In this document: piece by piece, positions 35,351-43,630 of the stretch
Position numbering within the stretch: the stretch's first letter is position 1
Layout of the letters: every line of letters begins with the position of its first letter
Translations under genes and position numbers: made by a program
The notes under the pieces: model-generated
What the model was told of the DNA's origin: nothing
What the model saw: only the letters and a program-made list of their open reading frames with translations
Database searches by the model: none
Assembly: GCA_964385465.1 (NCBI GenBank)
Contig: CAYLPJ010000014.1
Location: 1-64,000, forward strand
DNA length: 64,000 nucleotides
Direction: 5' to 3'
Origin: CAYLPJ01 sp964385465
GTDB lineage: Bacteria; Planctomycetota; Phycisphaerae; SM23-33

Positions 35351-36676
35351 TCAGTGGGCTTCGCGGAGTCGCAGGCCGTACTCGGCGAGGCGCTGCTTGA
35401 CCTCGTTGAGGCTGGTCTGTCCGAAGTTCTTGCAGGCGAGCAGCTCGGGCTCGGTCTTGGCGGTCAGGTCGCCGAGGGTGCGGATGCGGAGGTTCTCCAG
35501 CGCCCGGCGAGCGCGGATCGAGAACTCGATGTGCTCGATGGGCGTGGCCAGCACGCCCTCGTTGGAGACGGTGGGCTCCTCGGGCTCGGCGAGGTCGGCG
35601 AGGTCGCTGCCTTCCTCCAGCGCCTGGCCGAGGCGCAGGCCCTTGGCGGCGAGCATGTCCTTGATCTCCTTGAGGGAGGTCTCGCCGAAGTTCTTGTAGG
35701 CCAGCAGCTCGCTCTCGGTGGTTCGGACGAGATCGCCGAGCGTGCGGATGTTCATCTTCTTGAGGCAGTTTCGCGCCCGGACGCTCAGCTCGAAGTCGGT
35801 GACCGGGATGTCCAGGACGGCGTTGCGCTTGGCGATCCGCCGGGCCTGGTCCTCGTCGTAGTACATCGTCTTGGACGCCTCGGCGTCGCGGAGGAACAGC
35901 CGCGCCCGCGGGTGCGTCGGGTTGATCGCCAGGATCCGCCGAAGGCAGCCGATGGCCCTGTCGTACTGGCCCTGGTCCTCGTAGAGCACCGCGAGGTTCA
36001 TCAGGGCGTTGGCATGCACCGGCGGCTGCGATGCGCACTGCTGGTACAGTTCCATCGCCGCCTCCTCGTCGCCGTGGAGGTCGTAGGCGTAGGCCAGGCG
36101 GAACGTCGCCTTGGCGTGGTCGCCGTCGATCTCGATGGCGTCCTCGTAGGCCTGGACCGCCTTCTCGGCGTAGCCCGCCAGCTCGTCGATGAGCCCCTGG
36201 AGGTACAGCCCGTCGGGCGATTCCTTCACGCCCTTGCCCAGACCGTCGAGGGCCTTGCGGGCGCCGTCGATGTCCCCGCACTGGGCCAGGCACTCGACGA
36301 TGTGAATGTCCGGCTCGGGGCCTTCCCAGCCGCGGTCGCGAGCACGCTCGAACTCCGCCGCCGCCTTGTCGAACTGGCGGAGGTGCTGGTGGCACAGGCC
36401 CTGGAAATACCGCCGATCGCGGTTGTCCGTCGCCTGCGTCAACGCATCCAGGGCGTCCTGGAAGCGGCAGAGCATCGTCCGGGCGATGCCGATCTTCAGC
36501 GCGGCCGTCCCCTTGATCTCGCCTGCCTCGGATTCCATCTTCCCCAGCATGGCCCGGAGCCTGCCGGCGGCGTCGCCGGCGCCGGACAACTGTCCCGCCA
36601 ATGCGTCGTGGTCCTCGATGGTCCACGACTCCTTGCCCATGATCTCGTCAAGGACGTCCTGAGCGGACTGTTCCAT
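35351..36676 (-). CDS. TPR protein with two C-terminal RNA polymerase alpha-CTD-like domains
   Basis: 441 aa from the ATG at 36676 (GAGGAG, 8 nt spacing); an upstream in-frame ATG has no ribosome site. Residues ~40-285 are TPR-type helical repeats (for example YLQGLIDELAGYAEKAVQAYEDAIEID and ALMNLAVLYEDQGQYDRAIGCLRRILAINP). Residues ~289-350 and ~378-438 each match the helix-hairpin-helix alpha C-terminal domain. Domain 1 keeps residues equivalent to E. coli R265, N268, C269, G296 and S299 (R300, N303, C304, G331, S334), which contact UP-element DNA. In domain 2, N268 and C269 are replaced (R391, A392). No polymerase assembly domain is present. A role in transcription or DNA binding is inferred. 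It has its own promoter. Confidence 0.8.
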   Translation of the reverse strand: MEQSAQDVLDEIMGKESWTIEDHDALAGQLSGAGDAAGRLRAMLGKMESEAGEIKGTAALKIGIARTMLCRFQDALDALTQATDNRDRRYFQGLCHQHLRQFDKAAAEFERARDRGWEGPEPDIHIVECLAQCGDIDGARKALDGLGKGVKESPDGLYLQGLIDELAGYAEKAVQAYEDAIEIDGDHAKATFRLAYAYDLHGDEEAAMELYQQCASQPPVHANALMNLAVLYEDQGQYDRAIGCLRRILAINPTHPRARLFLRDAEASKTMYYDEDQARRIAKRNAVLDIPVTDFELSVRARNCLKKMNIRTLGDLVRTTESELLAYKNFGETSLKEIKDMLAAKGLRLGQALEEGSDLADLAEPEEPTVSNEGVLATPIEHIEFSIRARRALENLRIRTLGDLTAKTEPELLACKNFGQTSLNEVKQRLAEYGLRLREAH

Positions 36677-36744
36677 AACCGTCTCTCCTCGCGCACTCGC
36701 TACGGTCCCGCGGCGGGGCGTTGGCTCCACCGTGCAAACCGGGT

Positions 36745-36772
36745 ATTATAGCGGGTCGGCAGACAACTGCAA
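36745..36772 (-). promoter_or_regulatory. promoter of the TPR/alpha-CTD gene
   Basis: Minus strand: TTGCAG (36772-36767), 16-bp spacer, TATAAT (36750-36745). Predicted start near 36738, giving a ~60-nt leader. Confidence 0.75.
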
Positions 36773-36885
36773 TGCCATCTGCGCGCACCCGTCAGCGATT
36801 GCCGACCGGCCGGACCCGGGGTGCGGCGGGCCGAAACGAAGCGCCAGTCCTCCAACACCAGGCTCCAGACAGGTACCGGACACCC

Positions 36886-37092
36886 ATGACCGAAGTCCCA
36901 GACGCCGAGAATGCAGGCCGGGCAGCGACGGACCGCCGCGCCCCCGCCGGCGGCCTTGGGGCGACCAGCCCCCGCAAGGCCGCCGCGCCCGGCGTCGGAC
37001 GCCCGGTTCTCCGGGCTTGCCTGGAGATTGCCGGCCGGGGGCCCGGGCCTGACGGCGGCGCCGCGCCGCCCGCCCCGCCGGTGGTGCGATGA
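36886..37092 (+). CDS. possible small protein overlapping the lipid-kinase start
   Basis: 68 codons from the ATG at 36886; its stop overlaps the next start as ATGA (37089-37092), which would suit translational coupling. The sequence is Ala/Pro/Gly/Arg-rich and resembles nothing I know; the ribosome site is poor (aggt). It may be chance in high-GC DNA. Otherwise the 412-bp gap 36677-37088 contains only the divergent promoter. Confidence 0.25.
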   Translation: MTEVPDAENAGRAATDRRAPAGGLGATSPRKAAAPGVGRPVLRACLEIAGRGPGPDGGAAPPAPPVVR

Positions 37093-38024
37093 TCTCGACG
37101 ACGCACGACAAGCCTGTCCACGTCATCGTCAACCCCCGCAGCGGCTACGGGGGCAAGAAGCTCGTGCTGGCCGGGCTGCTGCGGGCGCTGCGCAACGCGG
37201 GGATCGACGCCGTCGAGTACGTCACCACCGCCGCCGGGGACGCTCGGCGCTACGCCGGCGAGGTCGCCGGCGAGGCCTCGGCCGTGCTGGTCTGGGGGGG
37301 CGATGGCACGGTCAACGAGGTCGCCAGCGGGCTGATCGGCACGGGCGTGCCCATGCTGCCCTGCCCGGCGGGTACCGAGAACATCCTGGCCAAGGAGCTC
37401 GGCGCCGGCGCCGAGCCGGAGAAGATCATCGCGACCCTCCGCCGGGGCCGCGTGGCCCAATGCGACGTCGGGCGCGTCAACGACCGGAACTTCCTGATGA
37501 TGATCGGCGTCGGCTTCGACGGCGAGGTCGTCCGCAGGCTCTCCCGGACGCGGACCGGGCACATCTCGCACCTGAGCTACTTCTGGCCCATCTGGCGAAC
37601 GTTCTGGGAGCACGACTGGCCGCGGCTGACGATCACCTCCGACGGCGAGCGCCTCTTCGACGGCCGGGGGCTCGCCTTCGTCGGGAACATCTCCCGCTAT
37701 TCCGTCGGGCTCCGCATCTGCCGCGACGCCCTCTTCGACGACGGCCTGCTCGACCTGGTCGTCTTCAGTTGCCACCGCCAGACCGCCCTGCTGCTGCACC
37801 TTGCATGGACCCTTCTCCGCGCCCATCCCGTCCGGGGCGACGTCGTCTACCGCCGCCTGCGGCAGGTGCGGATCGAGACCGCCCCCCCGGCCGCGACGCA
37901 GGTCGACGGCGATGTCGGACCGCCCACGCCGCTGGACGTCTCCCTGGCGCCCGGGCGGGTGAAGCTGCTGGTCCCCGCCGCCAGAGACGCCGCCGGCCCA
38001 ACCACAGGAGGTCACGCCCGATGA
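37089..38024 (+). CDS. diacylglycerol kinase catalytic-domain lipid kinase
   Basis: 311 aa. The family phosphorylates diacylglycerol or related lipids. Seen: VIVNPRSGYGGKK, the nucleotide-binding GGDGTVNEVASGL, PAGTENILAKEL, and GVGFDGEVVRR, all characteristic of DAGK_cat/YegS proteins. Which lipid is used cannot be read from sequence. It overlaps kdsA by ATGA (38021-38024), so the two are translationally linked. That hints at an envelope-lipid role. Confidence 0.85.
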   Translation: MISTTHDKPVHVIVNPRSGYGGKKLVLAGLLRALRNAGIDAVEYVTTAAGDARRYAGEVAGEASAVLVWGGDGTVNEVASGLIGTGVPMLPCPAGTENILAKELGAGAEPEKIIATLRRGRVAQCDVGRVNDRNFLMMIGVGFDGEVVRRLSRTRTGHISHLSYFWPIWRTFWEHDWPRLTITSDGERLFDGRGLAFVGNISRYSVGLRICRDALFDDGLLDLVVFSCHRQTALLLHLAWTLLRAHPVRGDVVYRRLRQVRIETAPPAATQVDGDVGPPTPLDVSLAPGRVKLLVPAARDAAGPTTGGHAR

Positions 38025-38857
38025 GCCCCCACCCCCGAGCCTGCCGGATCGGCCAGGCCCTGTTCGGCGGGGACGTCCCGGCCGTCATCGCCGGGCCCTG
38101 CGTCGCCGAGAGCCTCGAGCTCTGCCTGACCGTGGCCGAGACGCTCCGCGACGCCTGCGCCGCGGTCGGCCTGCCGTATGTCTTCAAGGCCAGCTACGAC
38201 AAGGCCAACCGCTCGCGAGCCGACAGCTTCCGCGGGCCCGGGCTGCGGACCGGATTGCAGTGGCTCGGCGAGGTCCGCGACCGCGTCGGCGTCGCGGTGG
38301 TCTCCGACGTCCACACGCCCGACGAGGCCGCCGAGGCCGGCAAGGTCCTCGACGCCGTGCAGGTCCCCGCCTTCCTCTGCCGCCAGACGGACCTGCTCCT
38401 GGCGGCCGGGGAAAGCGGCGCGTGCGTGAACGTCAAGAAGGGGCAGTTCATGGCCCCGTGGGACATGGGCAACGCGGTCGAGAAGGTCCGCTCGACCGGC
38501 AACGACCGGGTGCTGCTGACCGAGCGGGGCACGACGTTCGGCTACAACCGGCTCGTCTCGGACTTCCGCGGCCTCTCGGTCATGCGCGACTTCGCGCCGG
38601 TCGTCTTCGACGCCACCCATTCGACGCAGGAGCCCGGGGGGCTCGGCTCGGCCTCGGGAGGCCAGCCCCGCTTCGCCCGACCCCTCGCGCTGGCCGCCCT
38701 CGCCGCCGGGGCCGACGCGCTGTTCATCGAAACGCATCCACGACCCGACGAGGCCAAATCCGACGCCGCCTGCATGATACCCCTCGAGGACATGCCCCAC
38801 CTGCTCGCGCGGTGCCTGGCCGTCTTCCGCGCCGCACGCGGCCTCGACGCACCCTGA
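38021..38857 (+). CDS. kdsA: 3-deoxy-8-phosphooctulonate synthase (KDO-8-P synthase)
   Basis: 278 aa; the start has AGGAGGT 8 nt upstream. Condenses phosphoenolpyruvate with arabinose-5-phosphate to KDO-8-P for lipopolysaccharide core. Seen: VIAGPCVAES, FKASYDKANRS, DVHTPDEA, KKGQFMAPWDM, TERGTTFGYN and DATHSTQEPG. This shows that the organism makes KDO and so has a Gram-negative-type outer membrane. Confidence 0.95.
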   Translation: MSPHPRACRIGQALFGGDVPAVIAGPCVAESLELCLTVAETLRDACAAVGLPYVFKASYDKANRSRADSFRGPGLRTGLQWLGEVRDRVGVAVVSDVHTPDEAAEAGKVLDAVQVPAFLCRQTDLLLAAGESGACVNVKKGQFMAPWDMGNAVEKVRSTGNDRVLLTERGTTFGYNRLVSDFRGLSVMRDFAPVVFDATHSTQEPGGLGSASGGQPRFARPLALAALAAGADALFIETHPRPDEAKSDAACMIPLEDMPHLLARCLAVFRAARGLDAP

Positions 38858-38878
38858 CCACGAAGGAGCCCGTTTGCC

Positions 38879-41026
38879 ATGCGACAGCCCCTCATCGCTG
38901 CACTGTGCCTGACGATCGCCGCGTCCGTCCTGCCCGTGGCCGCCCCGGCCGGGGAGGCCTCCTCCGGCAAGAACGCCAAGGCCGCCAAGGCCGGCAGGGA
39001 CAAGCCCAGGGCCGGCGACAAGAACAAGGGGAAGAACAAGAGCAAGGGCAAGGACAAGGGCGCGACGACGAAGAAGGCCCGCACTCCCGCCCAGCGCAAG
39101 GCCGACGCGCTCAAGCAGGCCAAGGCCGCCAAGGAGGCCACCGACGCCGCCGCCCTCGCCGTCGCCAACGCGATGAGCTGGCCCGAGCTCAAGGACGCCA
39201 GAAAGCTGCTCGACGACGCCCGCGCCAGGACCGCCGCCGCCGCCGAGGCCGCCGGGAAGGCCGAGGCCGACGAGGCCGCGAAGATCGCCGCGACCGCCCT
39301 GGCCACCATCGAGAAGTCCACCGAGTACGCCGACGACAAGGCCCGCCCCTACATCGCCAAGCGGAAGCGACGCATCCAGAGCCTCGTGGACTTCTACGAC
39401 CGCGAGTACGGCAAGCACCTCAACAACCCCGACTGGTTCATCCGCGCGCTGGCGATCATCGCCGTCGGCAAGATCGACGCCCCGGCCATGACCGAACGCC
39501 TGCTGACCAAGCTCGCCGAGGACACCGACCCCCTCGTCCGCATGTACGCGTGGGAGGCCCTCCACGCACGCGCCCCATCCCTCACCGACGACCAGCGACG
39601 CAAGTGGGTCGCCGGCGGGATCGGCTCGGCCCTGGCCGACGGCTTCCGCGGAGACCTCCGAGCCCCGCTCATCCACGCCATCCGCCCCTTCGGGCCAGAC
39701 GCCTTCGACGGCGACGCCCGGAAGATCATCCTCCACGTCCTCGACAACTCCAGCCACGACGACGCGCGCGACAGCCTGACCCTCGCGGCCGTGCGGAAGA
39801 CCGTGGCGGCATGGCATGACCCGGCGCTGATCGGGCAGCTCATCGCCCGCCTGTCCAAGCCGCAGAGCTTCCACGAGGCCCAGTACGCCCTCGGCGGGCT
39901 CACCGACAGCATCAAGCCGGTCGGACGGCTGGCCGATGACAGGCTCCCGCCGGCGAAGGCCCGCGAGGCGTTCGGCGAGTGGCAGAAGTGGCTGGCCGAG
40001 ACAAAGCCCTCCCCCGCCGACCCCAAGGACCTCAAGCCCTACGAGGGCACCAGCCGGCTGATCCCCGCGGCCGAGCCGCTCGACGACCCTTCCGACCCCA
40101 AATGGTGGAAAGACCTGGAGATGCACGACCTGAAGGTCAACAGCTTCGACCTGGTATTCGCCATCGACGCCACCGGCTCGATGGAGCCGCCCATGCGATG
40201 GGTCGCCCGCAGCGTCGAGTCCATGATGCGGGCCTTCGGGCTCATCGCCCGCGTCCCGCGAATCGGCGTCACACTCTTCCGCCACGAGATCCAGCAGGAC
40301 CTCATGAAGCCCTGCTGCGCCAAGCTCAAGTCCGACGCGCCGGGGCCCCTCTTCCGCACCATGAGCCTGCCGCTGACCGGGAAGGTCGAGAAGCTCTCGG
40401 CCGTGCTCGGAAAGTTCAACCCTCGTAGCGGATCGTACCTCCATCCCGGCGGGGCCGTGCACGGCGGGCTGGCGACGGCGGTCGCCAAACAGCCGTGGAA
40501 CCGCTCGGCCGACGCGAAGAAGGTGATCGTGCTGATCGGCGATTCGCAGGTCACCCCCGGCGCCGAGAAGGCGGCGGTCTATCTCGCAAGGAAGATGAAG
40601 CAGGAGGGCTGGCTGATCCACGGGATCCTGCTGAAGAACCTGCCCACCTACGTGGACGTCGTCGAGGCCGGCGGGGGCAAGTGCATCTACGTGACGTTCA
40701 ACAAGCGACACGGCCGGGCCACGCTTTCGCGACCCAAGAAGAAGGGCAAGAACAAGGGCGGAAAGGGCAAGGGCAAGCAGAACCCCAACCGCGGCCGGGG
40801 CGGCCTCGAACCCGTGCCGACCGGCAAGGTCCCCAAGTTGCCCGGCGCCGGGCGGCTGATCGCCAGGCCCGCACCCCCGGGCTCGCCCTTCCGCGCCACC
40901 GTCGCCGGCATCCTGCGCTCGCTGATCCCCTCGAGCTACCACGATCGGATCGATCCCCTCGTGGCCGTCCTGCTGGAATACGCCGACGCCCCCCCGCCAA
41001 CCGTCGGCCCGAGGCACACGCGGTAA
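38879..41026 (+). CDS. exported von Willebrand factor A domain protein
   Basis: 715 aa; AAGGAG precedes the ATG. A signal peptide is followed by a Lys/Gly-rich, low-complexity stretch (about 30-65) and a helical region that looks like HEAT-type repeats (about 160-300; DWFIRALAIIAVGKID, DPLVRMYAWEALHARAP). The VWA domain starts near 425 with the metal-site motif DATGS (D430-S434) and ends near 620. A second Lys/Gly/Asn-rich segment (about 622-645) follows. Probably a cell-surface adhesion or sensing protein; partner unknown. Read downstream of kdsA, but its function seems unrelated. Confidence 0.8.
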   Translation: MRQPLIAALCLTIAASVLPVAAPAGEASSGKNAKAAKAGRDKPRAGDKNKGKNKSKGKDKGATTKKARTPAQRKADALKQAKAAKEATDAAALAVANAMSWPELKDARKLLDDARARTAAAAEAAGKAEADEAAKIAATALATIEKSTEYADDKARPYIAKRKRRIQSLVDFYDREYGKHLNNPDWFIRALAIIAVGKIDAPAMTERLLTKLAEDTDPLVRMYAWEALHARAPSLTDDQRRKWVAGGIGSALADGFRGDLRAPLIHAIRPFGPDAFDGDARKIILHVLDNSSHDDARDSLTLAAVRKTVAAWHDPALIGQLIARLSKPQSFHEAQYALGGLTDSIKPVGRLADDRLPPAKAREAFGEWQKWLAETKPSPADPKDLKPYEGTSRLIPAAEPLDDPSDPKWWKDLEMHDLKVNSFDLVFAIDATGSMEPPMRWVARSVESMMRAFGLIARVPRIGVTLFRHEIQQDLMKPCCAKLKSDAPGPLFRTMSLPLTGKVEKLSAVLGKFNPRSGSYLHPGGAVHGGLATAVAKQPWNRSADAKKVIVLIGDSQVTPGAEKAAVYLARKMKQEGWLIHGILLKNLPTYVDVVEAGGGKCIYVTFNKRHGRATLSRPKKKGKNKGGKGKGKQNPNRGRGGLEPVPTGKVPKLPGAGRLIARPAPPGSPFRATVAGILRSLIPSSYHDRIDPLVAVLLEYADAPPPTVGPRHTR

Positions 41027-41084
41027 CCCCCCTGCAACCCGCGCGGCGCTCTCATCCTCGGCCTTCAGCGAACGCGATCCTGGC

Positions 41085-41163
41085 GGGCGCGTCGCCCCTG
41101 CGCCCGCATGATCCACACATTCCCGGGCGCGTCGGCGCCTCCGCCCGCATCATCCACATGTTC
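41085..41163. repeat. two tandem ~38-bp repeats
   Basis: gggcgcgtcg...cgcccgcat-atccacac/tttc units at 41085-41122 and 41125-41163 are near-identical direct copies. They sit in non-coding DNA after the VWA gene, at the start of the accessory island (gap 41027-41791). Confidence 0.65.
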
Positions 41164-41359
41164 GCACAAGCCCGACCATGAGCCCGCAGGGCGAATGGTC
41201 GGGTTCGCGCCCTGCACCCGAGGCGCCCGAAGTGAGCTCCCTTCCCCCCCGCCGGGCCCCGGTGTCGCTGAGCGAAGCGACGCCATGAAGTGCGCTTGAC
41301 GAAGCGACAAAGCCGCGCAGTCACCGTTTGGATCACCCCACCAATCCGCCCGCAAGCGC

Positions 41360-41580
41360 CTCCCCCGAAACGCCGCGCCACACGCCCGATTCGGCGTTGA
41401 CTGACTGTCGGCTGCACGATACCTTCCGACCGTGGGACGCATCGGGCCAGTGGCGCCGCCGAACCGCCCGCAACCATGCGACACACCGGGCCAACAAACG
41501 CCAACGTCCCCCCAGAAAAGCCCCGCCTGGCCACGAAGGCACTGGAATACGTTGTGTGTCCCCGTGTTTCCGTGTTTCCG
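41360..41580 (-). repeat. left arm of a ~220-bp imperfect inverted repeat
   Basis: Read on the minus strand from 41580 to about 41360, this aligns along its length with 45410-45625 on the plus strand. Identical blocks include 41553-41569 (cggggacacaca end), 41472-41489 (ccggtgtgtcgcatggtt) and 41430-41448 (ggcccgatgcgtcccacgg). The 'ggggacacac' end faces inward. It contains no credible gene. Together the arms enclose 3.8 kb carrying two genes. Confidence 0.85.
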
Positions 41581-41791
41581 GAACAGCGCTGCCCGACCGG
41601 ACTTCACGACAACCGCGCGAGACGCCCAGGCCGGAAGCGCGGACGCCCCCGTCGCGGCAAGGGCGGCCGACGCGGGAATCGTGTGGCCGCGGTCTGCTGA
41701 GCAGCTTGGCAGCAACAGACTTGGAATCGTTATTTGGCCGGCAAGAACGACGACCAGAAGAAGATAGAATTGACAGCAGAGGTGATTCGCC

Positions 41792-43138
41792 ATGCGAGTC
41801 TACTTGATCAACCCATCCAACCCGCTGGTCAGCCTGGCGAACGTCAAGGACAGTCGGTGGAATCGCTACCGAGTCTGGAAGCCCCTCGGGCTTCTCGTAC
41901 TGGCGGGGCTTACACCGCATGAATGGGACGTCCGTATCTTCGACGAGAACCTGGGCAGGATGGAATACGGCGACCTGCCCCGGCCGGACCTCGTCGGCCT
42001 GACCGCCTTTACTTCTCAGGCCAGCCGCGCCTATGAAATCGCGGCCGAGTTTCGTTTGGCCGGAGTACCGGTGGTCATGGGCGGGATCCATGCAACGATG
42101 TGCCCCGAGGAAGCCGCCCGGTACGCCGACGCTGTCGTGACGGGGGAAGCGGAAGCCGTCTGGCCTTCGGTGCTGCACGACGCCGCCCGAGGGCAATTGC
42201 AGCCCCTGTACCAGGGCGGGCATGCCGACATGGCCCACGTGCCCTTGGCACGCCACGATCTGCTGAGCAGCGGCTATGCCTTCGGCTCGGTGCAGACGAC
42301 GCGTGGCTGCCCGCTGGACTGTACGTTTTGCAGCGTATCCTCCTTCAACGGGAAACGCTATCGGCATCGGCCGATCGCGCACGTGGTTGAGGAACTCCGC
42401 GCAATCCGCGAGAAATGGGTGCTGGTCGTCGATGACAATCTTATAGGCACCGGCCGGGCGCACATTGAACGTGCCAAGGATCTGTTCCGAGCCATGATTC
42501 GGGCGCGGCTGAAGAAGAAATGGATCTGCCAGGTCACCATCAACATGGCGGACGACCCGGAACTGCTCGACCTGGCCGCCCGTGCCGGGTGCTGCGGAGT
42601 ATTCATCGGTTTCGAGTCCTGCACAGCCAAGGGTCTGGCCGAGATCGGCAAGAAGTACAACCTGCTCAACGAACGCGACTTCCGGACCTCCGTGCGGGAG
42701 TTCCACAAGCGGAACATCCTCGTGGTCGGCTCGTTCATTATGGGCCTCGATACGGATGAGCCTGGCATCGGGGTTCAGATTGCCGAGACGGCCGATCTGT
42801 ATGGCGTCGACATACTGAACGTCTTGTTCCTGACGCCGTTGCCCGGCACGCGGCTGTGGGAGTCGATGGAGGCGCAGGATCGAATCACGGCAAACAGATT
42901 CCCGGATGAATGGAAGTACTATACTCTCGGGTTCCCGACGGCTCAGTACAAGAACCTGTCCCGGCCGAAGATCCTCCAGGAAATGATCTCCTGCGAAGGA
43001 CGGTTCTACTCGCTCAGAAGCATCGGTCGCCGCGCGCTTCGCGGCCTTCTGAGGTGGCGGCGACCCGTCCTTTCGCTTGTGAGCAACCTTTCTTACCGTA
43101 AGAATGCCAGGCTGACTCACGGCCTCTACAAGACGTAA
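41792..43138 (+). CDS. B12-binding-domain radical SAM protein
   Basis: 448 aa; AGAGGTGA lies 6 nt before the ATG. Residues 1-150 form a cobalamin-binding-like Rossmann domain (PDLVGLTAFTSQ, GVPVVMGGIHATMCPEEA, TGEAE). The radical SAM cluster motif is C173-PLD-C177-TF-C180, followed by VLVVDDNL and FIGFESC typical of the family. The usual DxHxxG cobalamin motif is not evident, so B12 use is uncertain. Substrates of this subgroup are often lipids or secondary metabolites; none can be named. Codon use is less GC-biased than its neighbours (for example AAT CTT ATA near 42437), and the gene sits in an inverted-repeat island, both signs of transfer. Confidence 0.85.
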   Translation: MRVYLINPSNPLVSLANVKDSRWNRYRVWKPLGLLVLAGLTPHEWDVRIFDENLGRMEYGDLPRPDLVGLTAFTSQASRAYEIAAEFRLAGVPVVMGGIHATMCPEEAARYADAVVTGEAEAVWPSVLHDAARGQLQPLYQGGHADMAHVPLARHDLLSSGYAFGSVQTTRGCPLDCTFCSVSSFNGKRYRHRPIAHVVEELRAIREKWVLVVDDNLIGTGRAHIERAKDLFRAMIRARLKKKWICQVTINMADDPELLDLAARAGCCGVFIGFESCTAKGLAEIGKKYNLLNERDFRTSVREFHKRNILVVGSFIMGLDTDEPGIGVQIAETADLYGVDILNVLFLTPLPGTRLWESMEAQDRITANRFPDEWKYYTLGFPTAQYKNLSRPKILQEMISCEGRFYSLRSIGRRALRGLLRWRRPVLSLVSNLSYRKNARLTHGLYKT

Positions 43139-43150
43139 CGTAACTCATCA

Positions 43151-43474
43151 ATATCGGGGGACACACAAATATCGGGGGACACACACCCTAATTCGCTTGA
43201 CGGGAGAAGGGCGAGGCGTGAGGATAAGCCGAAAGAGAGGAAATTGGTTGTATGTCCTCCGATATCTGCGGGTGGGTATGCACGTGGGGCGAGTTCCTGG
43301 CCCGGTCGGACAGCGACGCGGCCGAGCAATTCCGCCGCCACGAGTCCACCGGCCGCCCTCTCGGCGACAAGGGCTTCCTGGAACGCATCGGCGCGATCCT
43401 CGCCCGCGACCTCGTCCCCAAGAAGCCCGGCCGCAAGCCGAAGGCGGAGAAATAGGTTGTGTGTCCACCGATAT
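43151..43474. repeat. cluster of four REP-like motifs around a transposase stump
   Basis: The 16-bp motif atatcgggggacacac occurs directly twice (43151-43166, 43169-43184). It occurs inverted, with small changes, at 43250-43265 (gtatgtcctccgatat) and 43459-43474 (gtgtgtccaccgatat). The inverted copies share flanks (gaaatwggttgtrtgtcc...). The inward ends of the long inverted-repeat arms carry the related cggggacacaca. This is the layout of REP sequences around a RAYT gene. The 492-bp gap 43139-43630 holds nothing else. Confidence 0.8.
43285..43455 (+). pseudogene. 3' remnant of a REP-associated (Y1/RAYT) transposase
   Basis: The last ~56 codons encode WGEFLARSDSDAAEQFRRHE... STGRPLGDKGFLERIGAI ... 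LVPKKPGRKPK. The 'R-R-H-E-x-T-G-R-P-L-G' block followed by 'F-x-x-R-x-x-x-x-L-x-R-x-L-x-P-K-K-P-G' is the standard C-terminus of IS200-like REP-associated transposases. The catalytic HUH and Tyr parts are missing, and the frame begins inside a REP motif, so it is a dead fragment. A 67-codon ORF (43252-43455) exists but is unlikely to be a functional protein. Confidence 0.75.
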
Positions 43475-43630
43475 CCGCCCCAGGATGGAAGCAAGGCGGG
43501 AAGGCCCCCGACCATGAAACTCCCCCTGCTCCCGGCGGAACAGCCAAGCAACAAGAGAAGGAAGAACGTCGCCAAGATCTGAATCAGATCATCCATTCAT
43601 CGGGTCCGCAACCTGGAAATGAGGCTAATC

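Noticed and set aside
38012..41116. Very long antisense open frame (over 1000 codons) opposite kdsA and the VWA gene, and similar ones at 20848-23820 and 51632-54838
   Set aside because: High GC removes stop codons on the opposite strand. The translations are Arg/Gly/Val/Asp-rich without family motifs, while the other strand encodes clear proteins.
41769..41774. TTGACA just before the radical SAM gene as a -35 box
   Set aside because: It is 18 bp from the ATG, with no room for a -10 box.
43252..43455. A functional 67-aa protein
   Set aside because: It is the tail of a RAYT transposase read through a REP motif; catalytic parts are missing.
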